Below, in pieces: positions 44,622 to 55,929 of a stretch of DNA of 64,000 nt. How positions within the stretch are numbered: position 1 is the first letter of the stretch; each line of letters begins with the position of its first letter. The notes beneath the pieces were generated by a model that saw only the letters and a program-made list of their open reading frames with translations, was not told where the DNA came from and ran no database searches. This DNA comes from Erodium maritimum (taxonomy: Eukaryota; Streptophyta; Magnoliopsida; Geraniales; Geraniaceae): positions 65,208,039-65,272,038 of the forward strand of contig OY997593.1 of assembly GCA_963921825.1 (NCBI GenBank). Reading direction: 5' to 3'. The position numbers were made by a program, and so were the translations under genes.

Positions 44622-47100
44622 TTTTTTTTGACAAGCGATTTGAAATTTTCATTATACTTGAGGAAGGTACAATGAAAAGCAGAAACAAGGCCAGAGTGAC
44701 CCGTTCTGAGAAAACAAAAACAAGTAAAAAGTAACAGAACTAGACAATGCAGTCTGAAAGTACTAGAGCAAAACAACAGACTACTAGCCTAAAAAACACA
44801 AAGAGGCCATAACACAAACAAAGCCTCGAACTTCCTTGCCACACCACAAACATTTCCTCCGAAAGTAATGGACATGTTGCCCGAAGGAGACTGAAAGATA
44901 AATGTAACCTTCTCAACCATAACACCCACGGGCAAAATATGCAACACGAAGTCAATTAAACCAAAATCTCCTAGGCCATAGACCCTCCCAACTGTATGAA
45001 ACAAGTGTAGTAGTTGCAGGATGAACATAAACAACTCCCCGCCACCTGTAAACTCTTGCCCAGAAAATTCCATGCAAAACTACAATGAAGAGAAACATCT
45101 TCAGAAACAATTTTGCATGACTTACAGAGCACTTCAGAAAGGGATAAAGGTCTCCAAACAGACAATGAATCCCCAGACGCCCCTTCAGCGGGAGAGAAAG
45201 CATGTTCCCAATTACCAACGAGCCCACAATAATACGTCGTCTCTTCTGGACGGAATTTGTTCCTCTCACATACCATGGGAGGAACTTCATCTTTTTAATT
45301 CAGGGCTAAAGAAAGAGAATTGGAGTTCAAGGCCTCCAATTCCTCATCATCACATTCATCTTTGTATAAATCCTCCTCATCAACTTCCAGATCAAGACGT
45401 TCCGGTATCTCTAAATCAAGATTATTAAACTGTTCTAAAACAAAGACATCAGTTTTTAAAGCCTTTACGCCAACCTGTTTGACATAATCCCAATCTCCCT
45501 GTCGTGCTTGACGTTCTGTGCTTCGAGGACTGAGGTGAGACAAAACCGGAGCTTGATACGCAACAACCGGCTTAATTTTCTACAAGCGTTTTGGTGAGAC
45601 CCGGGAGTTTGAAGGGGAAACTAGCACAGCATGAGGAAGCTGGTCAGCGACTGATTTGACCGAGACAATCTGGGCTTCGGGCTCATGAGGTTCAGTTGAA
45701 CGCGAAGTTGAAGTGAGCCCTTTCTCCGGGTTTAAGATTGTATTGGAGACCTTAGTAGAAGATAGATCTACAGGATCAACTTTATCAACTTGGTATTCCC
45801 AATCCTTTTCTGAGGAGGAGTCCGGTAACATAATGCTCGGAAAAAACAACTCCGGCACATCCATAGCACCAATTCCAGTAATACAAATGGGGAATACAGA
45901 ATTCCCTAACTGAAAATTCAAGACTAGGGAGGAAATTTTTGTATTGCTATGAATCAATAAGAACAATTTGTCAAACGCAACAGAATCAGGAGAAGAGTCA
46001 ACGAGATGATGTAAAACTGTACCCAGTTTCTTGCCAACCGATAAAACAGAGGCCTCTGTTCTTCCTTGAAATGGAATTCCTTCCACCACGACCCATTAAA
46101 TAAAACCTCCCATAGTAACTAAGGACCCTGGATTGCTTAAAACTTTAAACCTAGGTTTCAACTTGTTCCAGTTATCCTTCTCCAGTTCATCTCTCTGAGT
46201 AGGATTGATGACTGTGAGTAGAAAAACTCTATTTATAAAGGAACGTAACACTATATCCTCCAAACCCATAGATTTCAGCAGAGAGTTGTACTGAGAGGTA
46301 GACCAATTGTTTTGTGCCAGAACAAGAATACCTGAAAGAGTCATCTCCTTAGAACCTTCGATCGGAGTGCCCTGAGCTAACGAGGAGGTGATTTTTGCCG
46401 ACTCACTTTGTGAGGAACGGGCCTAGCATAAGCCAGAGCTACCAGCAATTTGTATCCATCTTGCACTGTACCATTAAAAGTTTCAATGGCTTCCTTTGCT
46501 CTGGCAGAGACAAGTTGAACGAAACCAACAAAAATTCCAGTATGATTGGAACGCTTGCAGACATAACACGAAGTAATACCTTCTGAACCCAACAAATGCT
46601 TCAACCATGCGCCATGTCTCCCTGGAGGCAAGTTACAGACAAACAATTTCTCGGTGATCAAGGAAGGAACCTGAGTCTCCTCTGGTTTCTGACTTGTGGA
46701 AGGATAGGCAGAACCCTCCAAACGCTGAATCAATGTCGAGACTCTCCCATTCGGAAATGGTCGCAAATTCGAATCAATTGGCTTTTCAACTGATAAGTCA
46801 CCCTCCATGGATGGTGAAAACCGGCTTGAATTGTGTGAACTCCCGCTGGGAACGACGACCACTGATTTCGGTCTCGAGCTATGCTTCACCAGATCCGAGC
46901 GCGTCGACGCTTTCCCTTCTCTCGCGTCCCTCAACATGTTATTCTTCTGCCTCGAGCTGTAAATCCACAAAAGAGATTGATTCAAGAGCATAGAGCACTC
47001 TGGGGAAGCCATTGAAACTTGGCCGAAACTCTTCACAGTTCAAAACAAATAATCCTCTATGGTTTGATTTCCTCTAACCAAACACAACAAAACCCAAAGC
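44622..47100 (-). mobile_element. RRM-ORF1 retroelement, copy C, decayed
   Basis: A T-run at 44622-44629 marks the poly(A) tail. About 670 bp of 3' non-coding sequence follows, then a broken ORF from 47012 to 45295 on the minus strand. The right border could not be fixed and no target duplication was found. It interrupts the Harbinger ORF1 remnant at 44621. Confidence 0.6.
45295..47012 (-). pseudogene. degenerate RRM-ORF1-like protein, copy C
   Basis: The N-terminal frame (ATG at 47012, stop at 46377) keeps a shortened family motif (SMLLNQSLLWIYSS) and an RRM with LFVCNL and TGIFVGFVQL. A frameshift near 46370 leads to a second frame that runs to 45295 through a TAA at 46096 and a TAG at 45580. 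The middle part reads WVVVEGIPF-type sequence, similar to the second globular region of plant retroelement ORF1 proteins. The end is acidic (DLEVDEEDLYKDE). One frameshift and two stops make it non-functional. It is longer and more diverged than copies A and B. Confidence 0.55.
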
Positions 47101-48129
47101 ACCATGTCCTTGGTTCGACAATCTCCAAACAAGCCGACTACACAGAAACTTAATCGGAAAATACTGATCGACTTAAGTTCACGGCTACAAACCCACTGGT
47201 GACTATTATTGGTGAGGATAGACGCGACTCAACGATGAAGCACACCCTGCGATACGAAATCGGCGCAGACGCTCTGAAGAAACATGAGCTCTGATTCGTC
47301 TGGTGTTGGCGGCGCTGCAACGCGTTTACTCCCGGCCCGAACTCTGATTCGTAACAGAACAGAGACGACCAGGCCTGGCCGGAGAAGAATTGAGACGAGC
47401 CGGAGAAGATGTTTCCGAGACGAGTCGGAGACGTGGCGGCAGAGGGGGTTGCGGACACGATCTAGGCACTTCCTAGGTTTCGCGCGCATGAGGCACATTC
47501 TAAAAAATCGCTAACTTCTTTTTAGTGCTAAGAATTGAACACAGAAATTCTAGTGGTCATACTCACCTTACTTGAAGACAAAGATACAATATGTTAATGA
47601 TTTCAAATAAGGCAGGAGTCTGAAGCAAGTCATGTTTGGGGCTCTTTACCATGTGAGCATCACATGTCATGTGGGAAAGCATGTGTTTTTGTTCTCTCCT
47701 ATTCCTTTGGATGTATTGCCTGACCAAGTCCATTTAAACCCTCAAGCAACTCAATTGAGGACCAATACTAAAGATGTAAACTAACAACAGTTGTGAACTA
47801 GTATGCACTAAGTTGAAAGTATATCAAACGCTCATGTCATAATATATGCCTCAAATAGTATTGGAGGAGAAATTTGGTACAAGTCATGTCTTAACCTAAG
47901 AATCGTGAGAATCAATCTAAGCCATTCATTTTAAGAATGGAGAGATGAGATACAATTGAGTTGTTAATTTGTTGACTGCAAAAAAACAGTACTTTTTATA
48001 AGTGGGGAGGGCTTTTTAGTAAAACTATCATATTACTTTTTTTTTACCAATTCACTAATTCAATTTTTCCCGCTTCATTTGAACTCCGATTGGCTTCAAA
48101 CTTGCGCCATTAGTTTTGTTTTTTCAAGG
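47101..48129. other. unassigned sequence between retroelement C and the transposase relic
   Basis: 47150-47515 is GC-rich with overlapping short frames (under 105 codons) and may be the 5' region of copy C. From 47520 on it is AT-rich without features. Confidence 0.35.
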
Positions 48130-48688
48130 GCTTTCTATTAACCAAGACTCCCAATCATATCTAGGAACCCTCGTCTGTATCCCGATTCCATCAACTGGGT
48201 CGTCCTCCGCATTAGGAGCTCTCTCCTACTTCCTTACAAAACGTTTTCACACATTCGGGTATGGTGATTGCACCCATTAGCAGTGTCTTGTCTAACGAAT
48301 CTAGTGAGCACCCGTACGCTAGAATTCGTGTTGCGGTTGTGCATTTTTGTTTAGTAGAACAACCAGACTGGTTGAAAGCGTCCTTTTGAACGAAGAAGCC
48401 GTCATACACCGCAACCACTTTCATCACACAAGTGAAAAGGGGCCGACTCATCCGTAATCTACGCATAAAGAGCTCGGGCCCCGTAAGTAGGCTCTCAGCA
48501 AAATACTCATGCATTAGTCGTTCGTGGTCTTCAACAGAACCTCAGTTAACCTCTCTTCGTGAAGGCTTTCCCCTTTCTAACCTTTATCTCAATTCATCCA
48601 CCTTTGGTTGCAGTCTTGCTCTGAGTTGTTCCTTCCTTCGCTGGACTCGTACCTCCATTTCACGGACCATATCTTCAAAAACATCCAT
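48130..48688 (-). pseudogene. Harbinger transposase N-terminal relic
   Basis: Starting at ATG 48688-48686, the reading MDVFEDMVREME... has two in-frame stops. It then continues into HEYFAESLLTGPELFMRRLRMSRPLF and CSTKQKCTTATRILAYGCSLDSLDKTL, which match the N-terminal half of the intact transposase at 2896-4269 block by block. It breaks off near 48130, just before the first catalytic Asp. The product cannot be a nuclease. Confidence 0.75.
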
Positions 48689-49076
48689 ATAGCTCCATCA
48701 TAAAAACGGGAGAGAAAATACACAATTTAGCTTGCGGGTGTGAAGTATGAAGTGTGGGCAAACTAAAAAAGTTGTAGGAGGGGTACTTATAGACATTTTT
48801 CTGTCATTTTTTATATATTTTTAAAAAATAGCCGTTGGTAGAAACCAAATGTTTTCCCTCCGAAGGTCACGTGGCTCAAAACCATTGGCTCGCACTGGTT
48901 CGAGAGCCAGCTAATGTAAATTCTATAAGAAGAATCGAGCCGGTTGGTTCCAGCTCCTGACTCATCTGATAGGATTCGGCACCGTAAGTCCCGTATTTTG
49001 CAACGATAAGCTCTCGATTTCCGAATCCTATCATAGGATTCAGAACCGCATAATCCACATGTTGTACGTGCTCTAA

Positions 49077-50230
49077 CCCTATTCCCATCCAGTTGACAAC
49101 TAAAGATCCTCGGTATAAACAATAACAAGAGATGTTTAAGATGTTGTGTACTAACCATCAGGTTCTGTCTTATAACACTTACTCACCGCCAGAGCATCCA
49201 TAAATTTTATGGACTCCTCTCGTTCTTAACTATTTGTTCCAATATTGATTTATTTTTTGACAATTCACTCCAGTTTTTTTGGCCAGGATTTTCAACTAAA
49301 TGTCATCAAATTATGGATTTGAAATAACCAAAACACCCACATGTATAAAAAACAAATGTATTTTTGTCATTTCACATCTAAAATTTAATGGAGGAAAGAA
49401 CAGAAGCCAATAAACATGAACACCCTCAATCGTTAACATGGAGATGTTCAATGAAGAAGAAAGAACAGAAGTCATGAACATGAACATTTATTTGTTTCTG
49501 ATTTCTTAGTCACAAATCAAAAGGATTAATAGGCACGAGTTTGCTTATAAGCTTCTTTAAAGTTTACAGAGCAACAACAACTAAATGAACTTGGAAATAT
49601 ATCATGAGATAATCGAGAGAATTTGTTGGGTTTCTTCTATATTTTTTTGTTGGTTAACCATGGGTTTCGGTACCAAATATACCCTAAATGCTTGAAAATT
49701 CTCACATGATTATACTACCTTGCATCCTTAGTGTCAGTTCTGACAGTTTTCTTATTTTCTGTTATATTTGATTAATCCTGGTTAGAGTCTATATTTGGTA
49801 TCTAAAAATAAATTTTAAATGTGGAAATTTCTAGAAGTTGATGACAATGGTTATCAATATACGACGTCTCATATAAACTAGCATAATTCGGTGTAATTTT
49901 CTAGATTTATCTCGAACCTATCACACTCGAACTTGACACGAATATATCTTATTTATGGATACATGTTAATATTTAAATATTTAGATTTTTTATAGATTTC
50001 TAGACATTAAATCTTATCCATCAAGGGTTTCTGGTTAGAAATTAATCTCCATTATCCATTTTATTATTTTGAATGTTATAAATAGATATTGAAGCTCATT
50101 TGCTCAATATCATGTACTCTAATTTTTCTATAAAAAGATTTACTTGTTTCCTAATTATATTCTTTTATAAGAAAAAAAGACATTGATCAAATTCTCTTTT
50201 TAGGTCCTATTAATCATGATAAGGTTTTAG
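49077..50230. other. AT-rich intergenic sequence
   Basis: No coding region or repeat end is visible. This is the longest plain AT-rich stretch of the window. Confidence 0.5.
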
Positions 50231-50800
50231 ACTAATAACATAGTGTTCATATTAAGTGTTGTTAATGATAAGTGTCATGCCATATTACTAACTTTGCTTC
50301 TTGGTATTGCAGATGTCGTAGATGTCGTAGATGCTCCAGTTGAAGTACGTTTTCTCCTTGAAAAGATGAACAAAAGGGGAGTTTCTGGACCAATCAATTT
50401 TACAGACATGGGATTTTTCTTAAAGAATTGTTCAAAGATTGTGGTGCTTACTTCAGAATGGTCTTGAAGATTGGAAAACTATACATACCTCATATTGATC
50501 ATGTGTTCAGGGAGAATGTGAAGAAAGGTGATAAGCATACGTTGGAGGACATAAGGAGTTTATTGAAGAACATTTACATTCTCTCATAATTGTGCCCTAT
50601 AGGGAAATCCACGAGATTAAAGTTTCCTTTGAATTTAAGGGAGATGTTCCTACAATGGTTCCAAGCGGTCAAAGCTTGAAGTATAGAGGTGTGGTTCGAC
50701 TTTAGTAGTTTTGGATACAGAAGACCCTATGTTTATCATGATTTCATTTCTCTGGATTTTGTTATAAAATACTTGTAATTGGTGGTACACAAACCATGAT
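50231..50800 (+). pseudogene. unrecognised coding relic
   Basis: Protein-like fragments (for example VRFLLEKMNKRGVSGPINF and, in another frame, YFRMVLKIGKLYIPHIDHVF) lie in tandem but in different frames, broken by stops. The base composition is less AT-rich than the neighbours. I do not recognise the family. It may belong with the relic to the right. Confidence 0.25.
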
Positions 50801-50999
50801 TTGGTGTATGCTCAGTACATTTGGATTCTCTCATAATTGTGCCCTTCAAGTTTTATACGTACATGTTGTGCCCTTTCTCTTAAAATGCCTTGATCTGGCA
50901 TCCTTGAAGGCAGAGACCCAACACCCAATTTTAGAAGTGTTGTTCTCAACACTTCAACTTCCACATTCAATATTTTTCCTCCTCTCCTTTTACTTTAAG

Positions 51000-51500
51000 C
51001 ATATAGCCAACCTTTATAGGGTACTTCAATCTCCTCGTTATTCTTGAACTATCCTTTTACGATTACTGTCAAAGTGGATGTCATTGAACCACTCCGACAT
51101 ATCACCATCTTCCACCTCACTAGCATCAACTTGCTCTGTCCCATTCTCATCCTTAAACATGTTCCCCTTTCCTTCCAAATTCTTTCAATATCAGGGTCTT
51201 CATCCTCTGAATCATGTGCATCGTGATTGGTTCATGATCAACATTACTTACATGTTCACTGTCTTCATTTTCCACCTCACCCCCATTTTTCTTGCCACCA
51301 ACATTATCCTCTGTACCCACATTTTCTGTCTCAACAACATTATTCTCTACATGCACATTTTCCTTTGCAGCATTATTTTCTTTGGTAGCATTATTTTTTT
51401 CTACACCCACAGTTTCCTCTTCTAAACCATCCAAAATACCATCTTTTTTCATCTTCTCAACCAATGTCATCAATTTGTGAGGGCTTACGCATAAGCTCAT
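51000..51500 (-). pseudogene. possible N-terminal relic of a Mutator-like transposase
   Basis: A 115-codon minus-strand frame (51500-51153) begins SLCVSPHKLMTLVEKMKKDG and continues into an Asn/Glu/Val repeat. In a shifted frame it continues to an acidic stretch with DASEVEDGDMSEWFNDI. Acidic, low-complexity N-termini of this kind precede the MULE transposase domain in plants, but the diagnostic domain itself is not present, so the assignment is weak. Confidence 0.25.
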
Positions 51501-51819
51501 GACTCCACAGCTAGTAATTTTCTGTTTTCATTGCAATATTTATTTGATCTCCTTTTAACCAGAGTTCGGATGTCTCCAAAAGGATCTAGAAGAGAAATTT
51601 TGGGGACCTGGATGTTTTGAAATTAAAGATCTCCATTCGGATTGAGACGACTATAAGAACAATCTTAACGCTCATCAAATCCAACAGGCGAATATGTTTA
51701 AAACAAGAGTTTTGAGGGTTGGCTGGGCGGTTGCCCTCTTTTTGGGCGAATGATTGATTACCGGGCCTTGAGAAAGAATCACCTTGTGGCCACTGGGTTG
51801 ATTCTCATGTGCATTGGGT
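51501..51819. other. unassigned sequence
   Basis: No feature recognised. Confidence 0.4.
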
Positions 51820-51822
51820 TAA

Positions 51823-54099
51823 GAGCATCTTCAACGTTGATGGTAATGCATACGTTTCGTTGGTGGCGAGGAGAAAACGTCGGTGTTTTGTTGGTGTTTT
51901 GCCGATAGTAAGACGACACTTCGTCGCTGGAGGGGAGAGCTGATGTTGAACTAACCGTTGGCAGACAGCGCTGGCGTTTAGAGCCGTTGGCTCCCTCTCC
52001 GCTGACGACACGTGGCAGCGTCGGCAAATGCTCTTTTCCCCCTTCTCCCATATATAAACAACATACCCCCTTTTTAACACACCAACACAATTCCCCTCAA
52101 AATACTACTCTATTCTTTCTCTACACCGTTTTTTCGTTCGCAATGGAGTTCAATTGGAATGAATGGTGTACCGAGATGGAAAAAGACGATTACGTCCTGG
52201 CAACCCAAGAGAAATTCCACCCGAGCCAAAACTTTGCACCGAAAAGTCAATAAAGTCTCATGGTTACTGAAGACGCCGTCGTGGTGTCGAACTCACGTGC
52301 ACCTAGAGGGCTAAGAGGACGGAAAGCTACATTGAGGGAGGAGCAACCAAAAAAGGCGTGAAGACTGTGGAGCGTCGAGGAGGACGAGTGTCTTGTTCGC
52401 GCTTGGATGGTATATTCCTATGATTCAATTCATGGGAATGGAAAGACGAACGTGAAGTATTGGGGCACCATCGGGAAAGAAGTCGCTGACATGTGTGGAC
52501 CAGATGATCCGTTGCAGGTCCGAGAAGCAGTGCAAGGACCTGTGGGCGCAAGTGAACCCTAAAGTGACGAAGTTCCAAGGGTACCTCCTAAGATGCCACA
52601 AATGGTAACGCTCGCAAGACAAGTACCTTTTGGGGGCAAATTGCAAAAGGCTATAACGAGGGGAAGTAGTTCCCGTTCAAGGATGTGGTTCCATGCAAAA
52701 ACCACTAGAATTGATGCAATCCTCGGATGTAGAAATTCCACCACCATATCATGAAGGTGAAGCCGGATTTTACAACCGGTTACTCCCACGAAGACCATGT
52801 CCGCATGACCATGGAAGCATTCTCTTGGGAGGAAAAACGATGAAGTTCGATCACCTTCATTGGTTGGAAATTCTGCACACGAAAGATAAATTCTTGACGG
52901 AGGAAGGCACGGTTGGGGACAACAGATAACGATGTGATATGTTTGTGAATTACAGCTCAACCCCACCCCTTCGACTCTGACCGGTGATGATGTTACACCT
53001 CTTGGTGGTGAGTCCCAACTGGATTGGGTTTCCACATGTACGAGCGAGGGAGCTGCTAACCAAAGTCTCCCACCACTTCAAGAACGGCTGTTGGGACAGA
53101 ATTCCACGAAGAGGAAAGGTAAAAGCGTTAGCGATTATGCGAATGCAATGGCCAACATGGATCGTGCGAAAGCATATATTGATTGAAAGATCGATGGAAC
53201 AACATCTTTGTCAAGTACCTAGAGTTGCAAGGACATGACACATTGACGATGTTCGATGTCGAGATTGACCAACAAACCAAAGTGATGAGTGCGATGTGAG
53301 AGGAATGCCAGTGCATTCAAAATCATATCAATAACCCCAGTTAAGATGTATATGGTTGCTCGTCGGACATGTAGGGGTCTTCATATGTATCCCATTCCGT
53401 GTCATCGGCATATCCTGTCTCATTTTCCTTATAGCTCTCGTACTTCATGGTTTAGACTTGTAGTCCATGGTTGGAGAACCATATACCAATCATGGGTCGT
53501 ACTCGAATTCTACGACGTCAGACCCGTAATCTGTGCTTAGAGGCCAGTATTTTATGATTTGAGGACAAAACCAGCTTATATTGCTCTAGCTTCAATGAAC
53601 TCGTACTCAGTAAACAACATGTGAGTTTTATAATCCAAAAGGGAAGACATGATCAAAGATGAAGATCATAAAAGGAACAAGACATGTATATACCGAGTGA
53701 ATTCGAATATATTCTCTTTCGAAAACAGAGAATATATCCGAACTATGGTAGCTAATGGTCAATCAAAACCAACAGTCACAATTAATTCTAATATTTCCTT
53801 TAAAAAATTATTTATTTTCTTCAATTATTCTTATGTTCTTCATTAAGTATATTATTAGTAAGTATTTAGTATTATTTAATGTTTTTATTCAGTATTTAAT
53901 AAATTCAGTAAAACAATATTAATTATCCCGTTAGCAAACAAGACTCACTAAAAAACTTGCACAAAAACTCACAATGTGAAAATCAACCGTTTTTAATATC
54001 AAACTCTTGAATCGAATCATCAACACATATTCCAATACAATTTTTATGAATATGAACCTCTAAAAAAAACTCAACGATATACATACTCTATGCGTTGGA
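51823..54099 (+). mobile_element. PIF/Harbinger relic 4 carrying ORF1 remains
   Basis: After TAA (51820-51822) the left end reads GAGCATCTTCAACGTTG. The right end (CAACGATATACATACTC near 54094) is a decayed form of the right end of relic 2, and the last 200 bp match that element. A TATATAAAC promoter remnant is at about 52052. The body contains Myb/SANT-type ORF1 remains and no transposase. Confidence 0.6.
52143..53300 (+). pseudogene. degenerate Myb/SANT-like ORF1 of Harbinger relic 4
   Basis: From ATG 52143 (MEFNWNEWCTEMEKDDY) the reading is broken after 36 codons. Frame-hopping recovers typical blocks of the Harbinger partner protein: a Myb-like region (WMVYSYDSIHGNGKTNVKYW, then GPDDPLQVRSEKQCKDLWAQ), K.TKFQGYLLRCHKW, and a C-terminal KKAKE-like and ANMDRAKAYI block. 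Many stops and frameshifts make it non-functional. Confidence 0.55.
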
Positions 54100-54404
54100 T
54101 TTTCCGATTCAAGTAAGGATTCTAAATCTTTTTAGTTTATTTTATTTTATTTCATATATATCAAATATTGTTGTGTTTTTAAGTCCACCTTGGGACTGGC
54201 GCCAAACTCTTGAATCGATTCATCAGCACATATTCCAATACAATTTTTATGAATATGAACCTCTAAAAAAACTCAATGATATACATACTCTATGTGTTGC
54301 ATTTTCCGATTCAAGTAAGGGTTCTGAATTTTTTTAGTTTTTTATTTTATTTCATATATATCAAATATTGTTGTGTGTTTTAAGTCCACCATGGGACTGG
54401 CGCC
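54001..54404 (+). repeat. 202-bp tandem duplication at the end of Harbinger relic 4
   Basis: CAAACTCTTGAATCGA at 54001 recurs at 54203, and both units end in GGGACTGGCGCC. The unit covers the last 100 bp of the Harbinger relic plus 100 bp of flank, so the duplication happened after insertion. The copies differ by several substitutions and small indels. Confidence 0.85.
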
Positions 54405-54489
54405 AGTAGTGAGACCAACGGAGAGATACGAACATACCGTATCACGCAACCGGCATGTCCAATGGTGAGATCAGTATATCATATTTAAA

Positions 54490-55545
54490 TTTCATTTATC
54501 TCAACGCTCCTTCGGAAGGACTTACACCTGCTTCAACCTCTGGTGGCTCATCGTTTTCTCCGGCCTCCGCTCCCTTTTCTCGGTAAGGGTTTGCCAACTA
54601 TGTGTTCTCAGACCCTCTTCTCAAGCCTCCTCCCTTGTCAATTCAACCTCCTAGTTCCTTTGGAACTTGGACTCTCTCCTTGGGGTTGTCGGACCAATGT
54701 TGGTCGTCGACAAGATCTCGTCTTCCGAGATCTGAGAGGGGCATATCTGGCGACTTCCTCTATCCTTCCTCCTTCTTCTAACTGGTTCCCTACCCTTGAT
54801 CTTTATCTTCAATCTTCCTATCCTCGACCTCGTCTGAGGCCGGGGCTCAATGGTTGGTGTTGGCCACCGTTGGGATTATGCCTAACGGCTTGTGGAAGTT
54901 TTGGGGGTTCAGGTTTGGAGGTTTTGGAATTGGTTGATCTAGGTGATGGCTAGAGATCTGGCCCTCTCCTTTGTGGGCACTGCCGGCTCTTATCCGGTAG
55001 TGAGTCATCTTAGGGTTTCAGGGTTTGAAGATTTGGGTGGTGGTTGGGTTGTCTCCGATGTTTGTCATCGGCGGATGTTGAGAGAGGAGTGGATTTTGGT
55101 TGTTGCTGGCTTGGTTTTCTACTGCTTTTTTTTCCTTCTTTCTTTTGTTTTTTTCTTTCTTGTTCTAAAATTAGAGCTGGTTTTTGGGTTCCAAACCCGC
55201 TTCCCACTTTTGTGTCTTTGTTTTAGGGGTTAAGACTTTGATGTCTTCCCTTCAGGTGCTTCATGTTAGTAAAATCCGGATATTGAGACCTTCTCCCTGT
55301 TTTGTTTGTGTTTGTCTGATGATTGTGGTGGTGGTAAGTTTTAGTTACCCCTGTTTCGGCTTAGTTTTCTTCTAGATAGAAAAATCTAGGTAAGAAGACC
55401 CGTAGTGTACCCATTCAATGAGATGATTAGTTCTGGTTTGAGGTACCGGTTGATACGCTCTAGTTCTGTATGAGGATGTTCCCTTGGGCTTGTTTCCGTT
55501 TTGAAAACTTGCACCATTAATAACGTTTGTTGATCAAAAAAATAA
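54490..55545 (+). mobile_element. probable non-coding poly(A)-tailed retroposon, plus orientation
   Basis: A C/T-rich leader leads into G/T-rich sequence with short overlapping frames (up to 136 codons, low complexity). The end, GTTGATCAAAAAAATAAA near 55545, is an A-run. CTGTATGAGGATGTTCCC near the 3' end resembles TGTATGAGGATGTCCTC in the retroposon at 39831-40696. No target duplication was found. Confidence 0.4.
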
Positions 55546-55929
55546 ATATTTAACTTTCGTTTAGTTCTAGTCCGTCAAACCATCCCAAAATTATATATCT
55601 TTTGTTCAAAATTGGTTAGTTATGTGAATTTGTAACCCATATGAAAATTTGTTGGCTATGTGAAAATTGATTTGCAAGGAGATTACATCAACTGCAACCT
55701 CCAAGGTATTGACAGAGGAAATGGAGAAACAAAAATGATGATGCATATCTTGCCAGAAATTAATGCTGTTCACTTACCTTCCACCTTCATGTTCTTACTG
55801 TTACATAAACATTCTTCCTTAATTTTTCCAAAGATAATACAAGAAATCTGTTACATAAATCAACATAACCAGTCATTGCAGTTAAGAAACTACTCAAGAA
55901 CTCGCTTCGAAGAAATGCTCCAGACACAC
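55546..55929 (-). other. LACS 3' UTR and downstream flank
   Basis: Non-coding sequence directly after the LACS stop codon (minus strand). The cleavage site cannot be located; no clear AATAAA is present. Confidence 0.4.

Larger units (their letters stand above)
41944..49073. mobile_element. possible composite PIF/Harbinger element with nested retroelements B and C
   Basis: A terminal repeat GAGCACTTACATCG starts at 41944 just after TAA. A matching inward-reading end GAGCACGTACAACA lies at 49073 before TAA (49074-49076). Between them are a plus-strand Myb-type ORF1 N-terminus (44284), a minus-strand transposase relic (48130-48688) and two RRM retroelements. One element with convergent genes and about 2.5 kb of own sequence is possible. 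Equally, these may be fragments of two elements, because the subterminal sequences of the two ends are not clearly alike. Confidence 0.4.
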
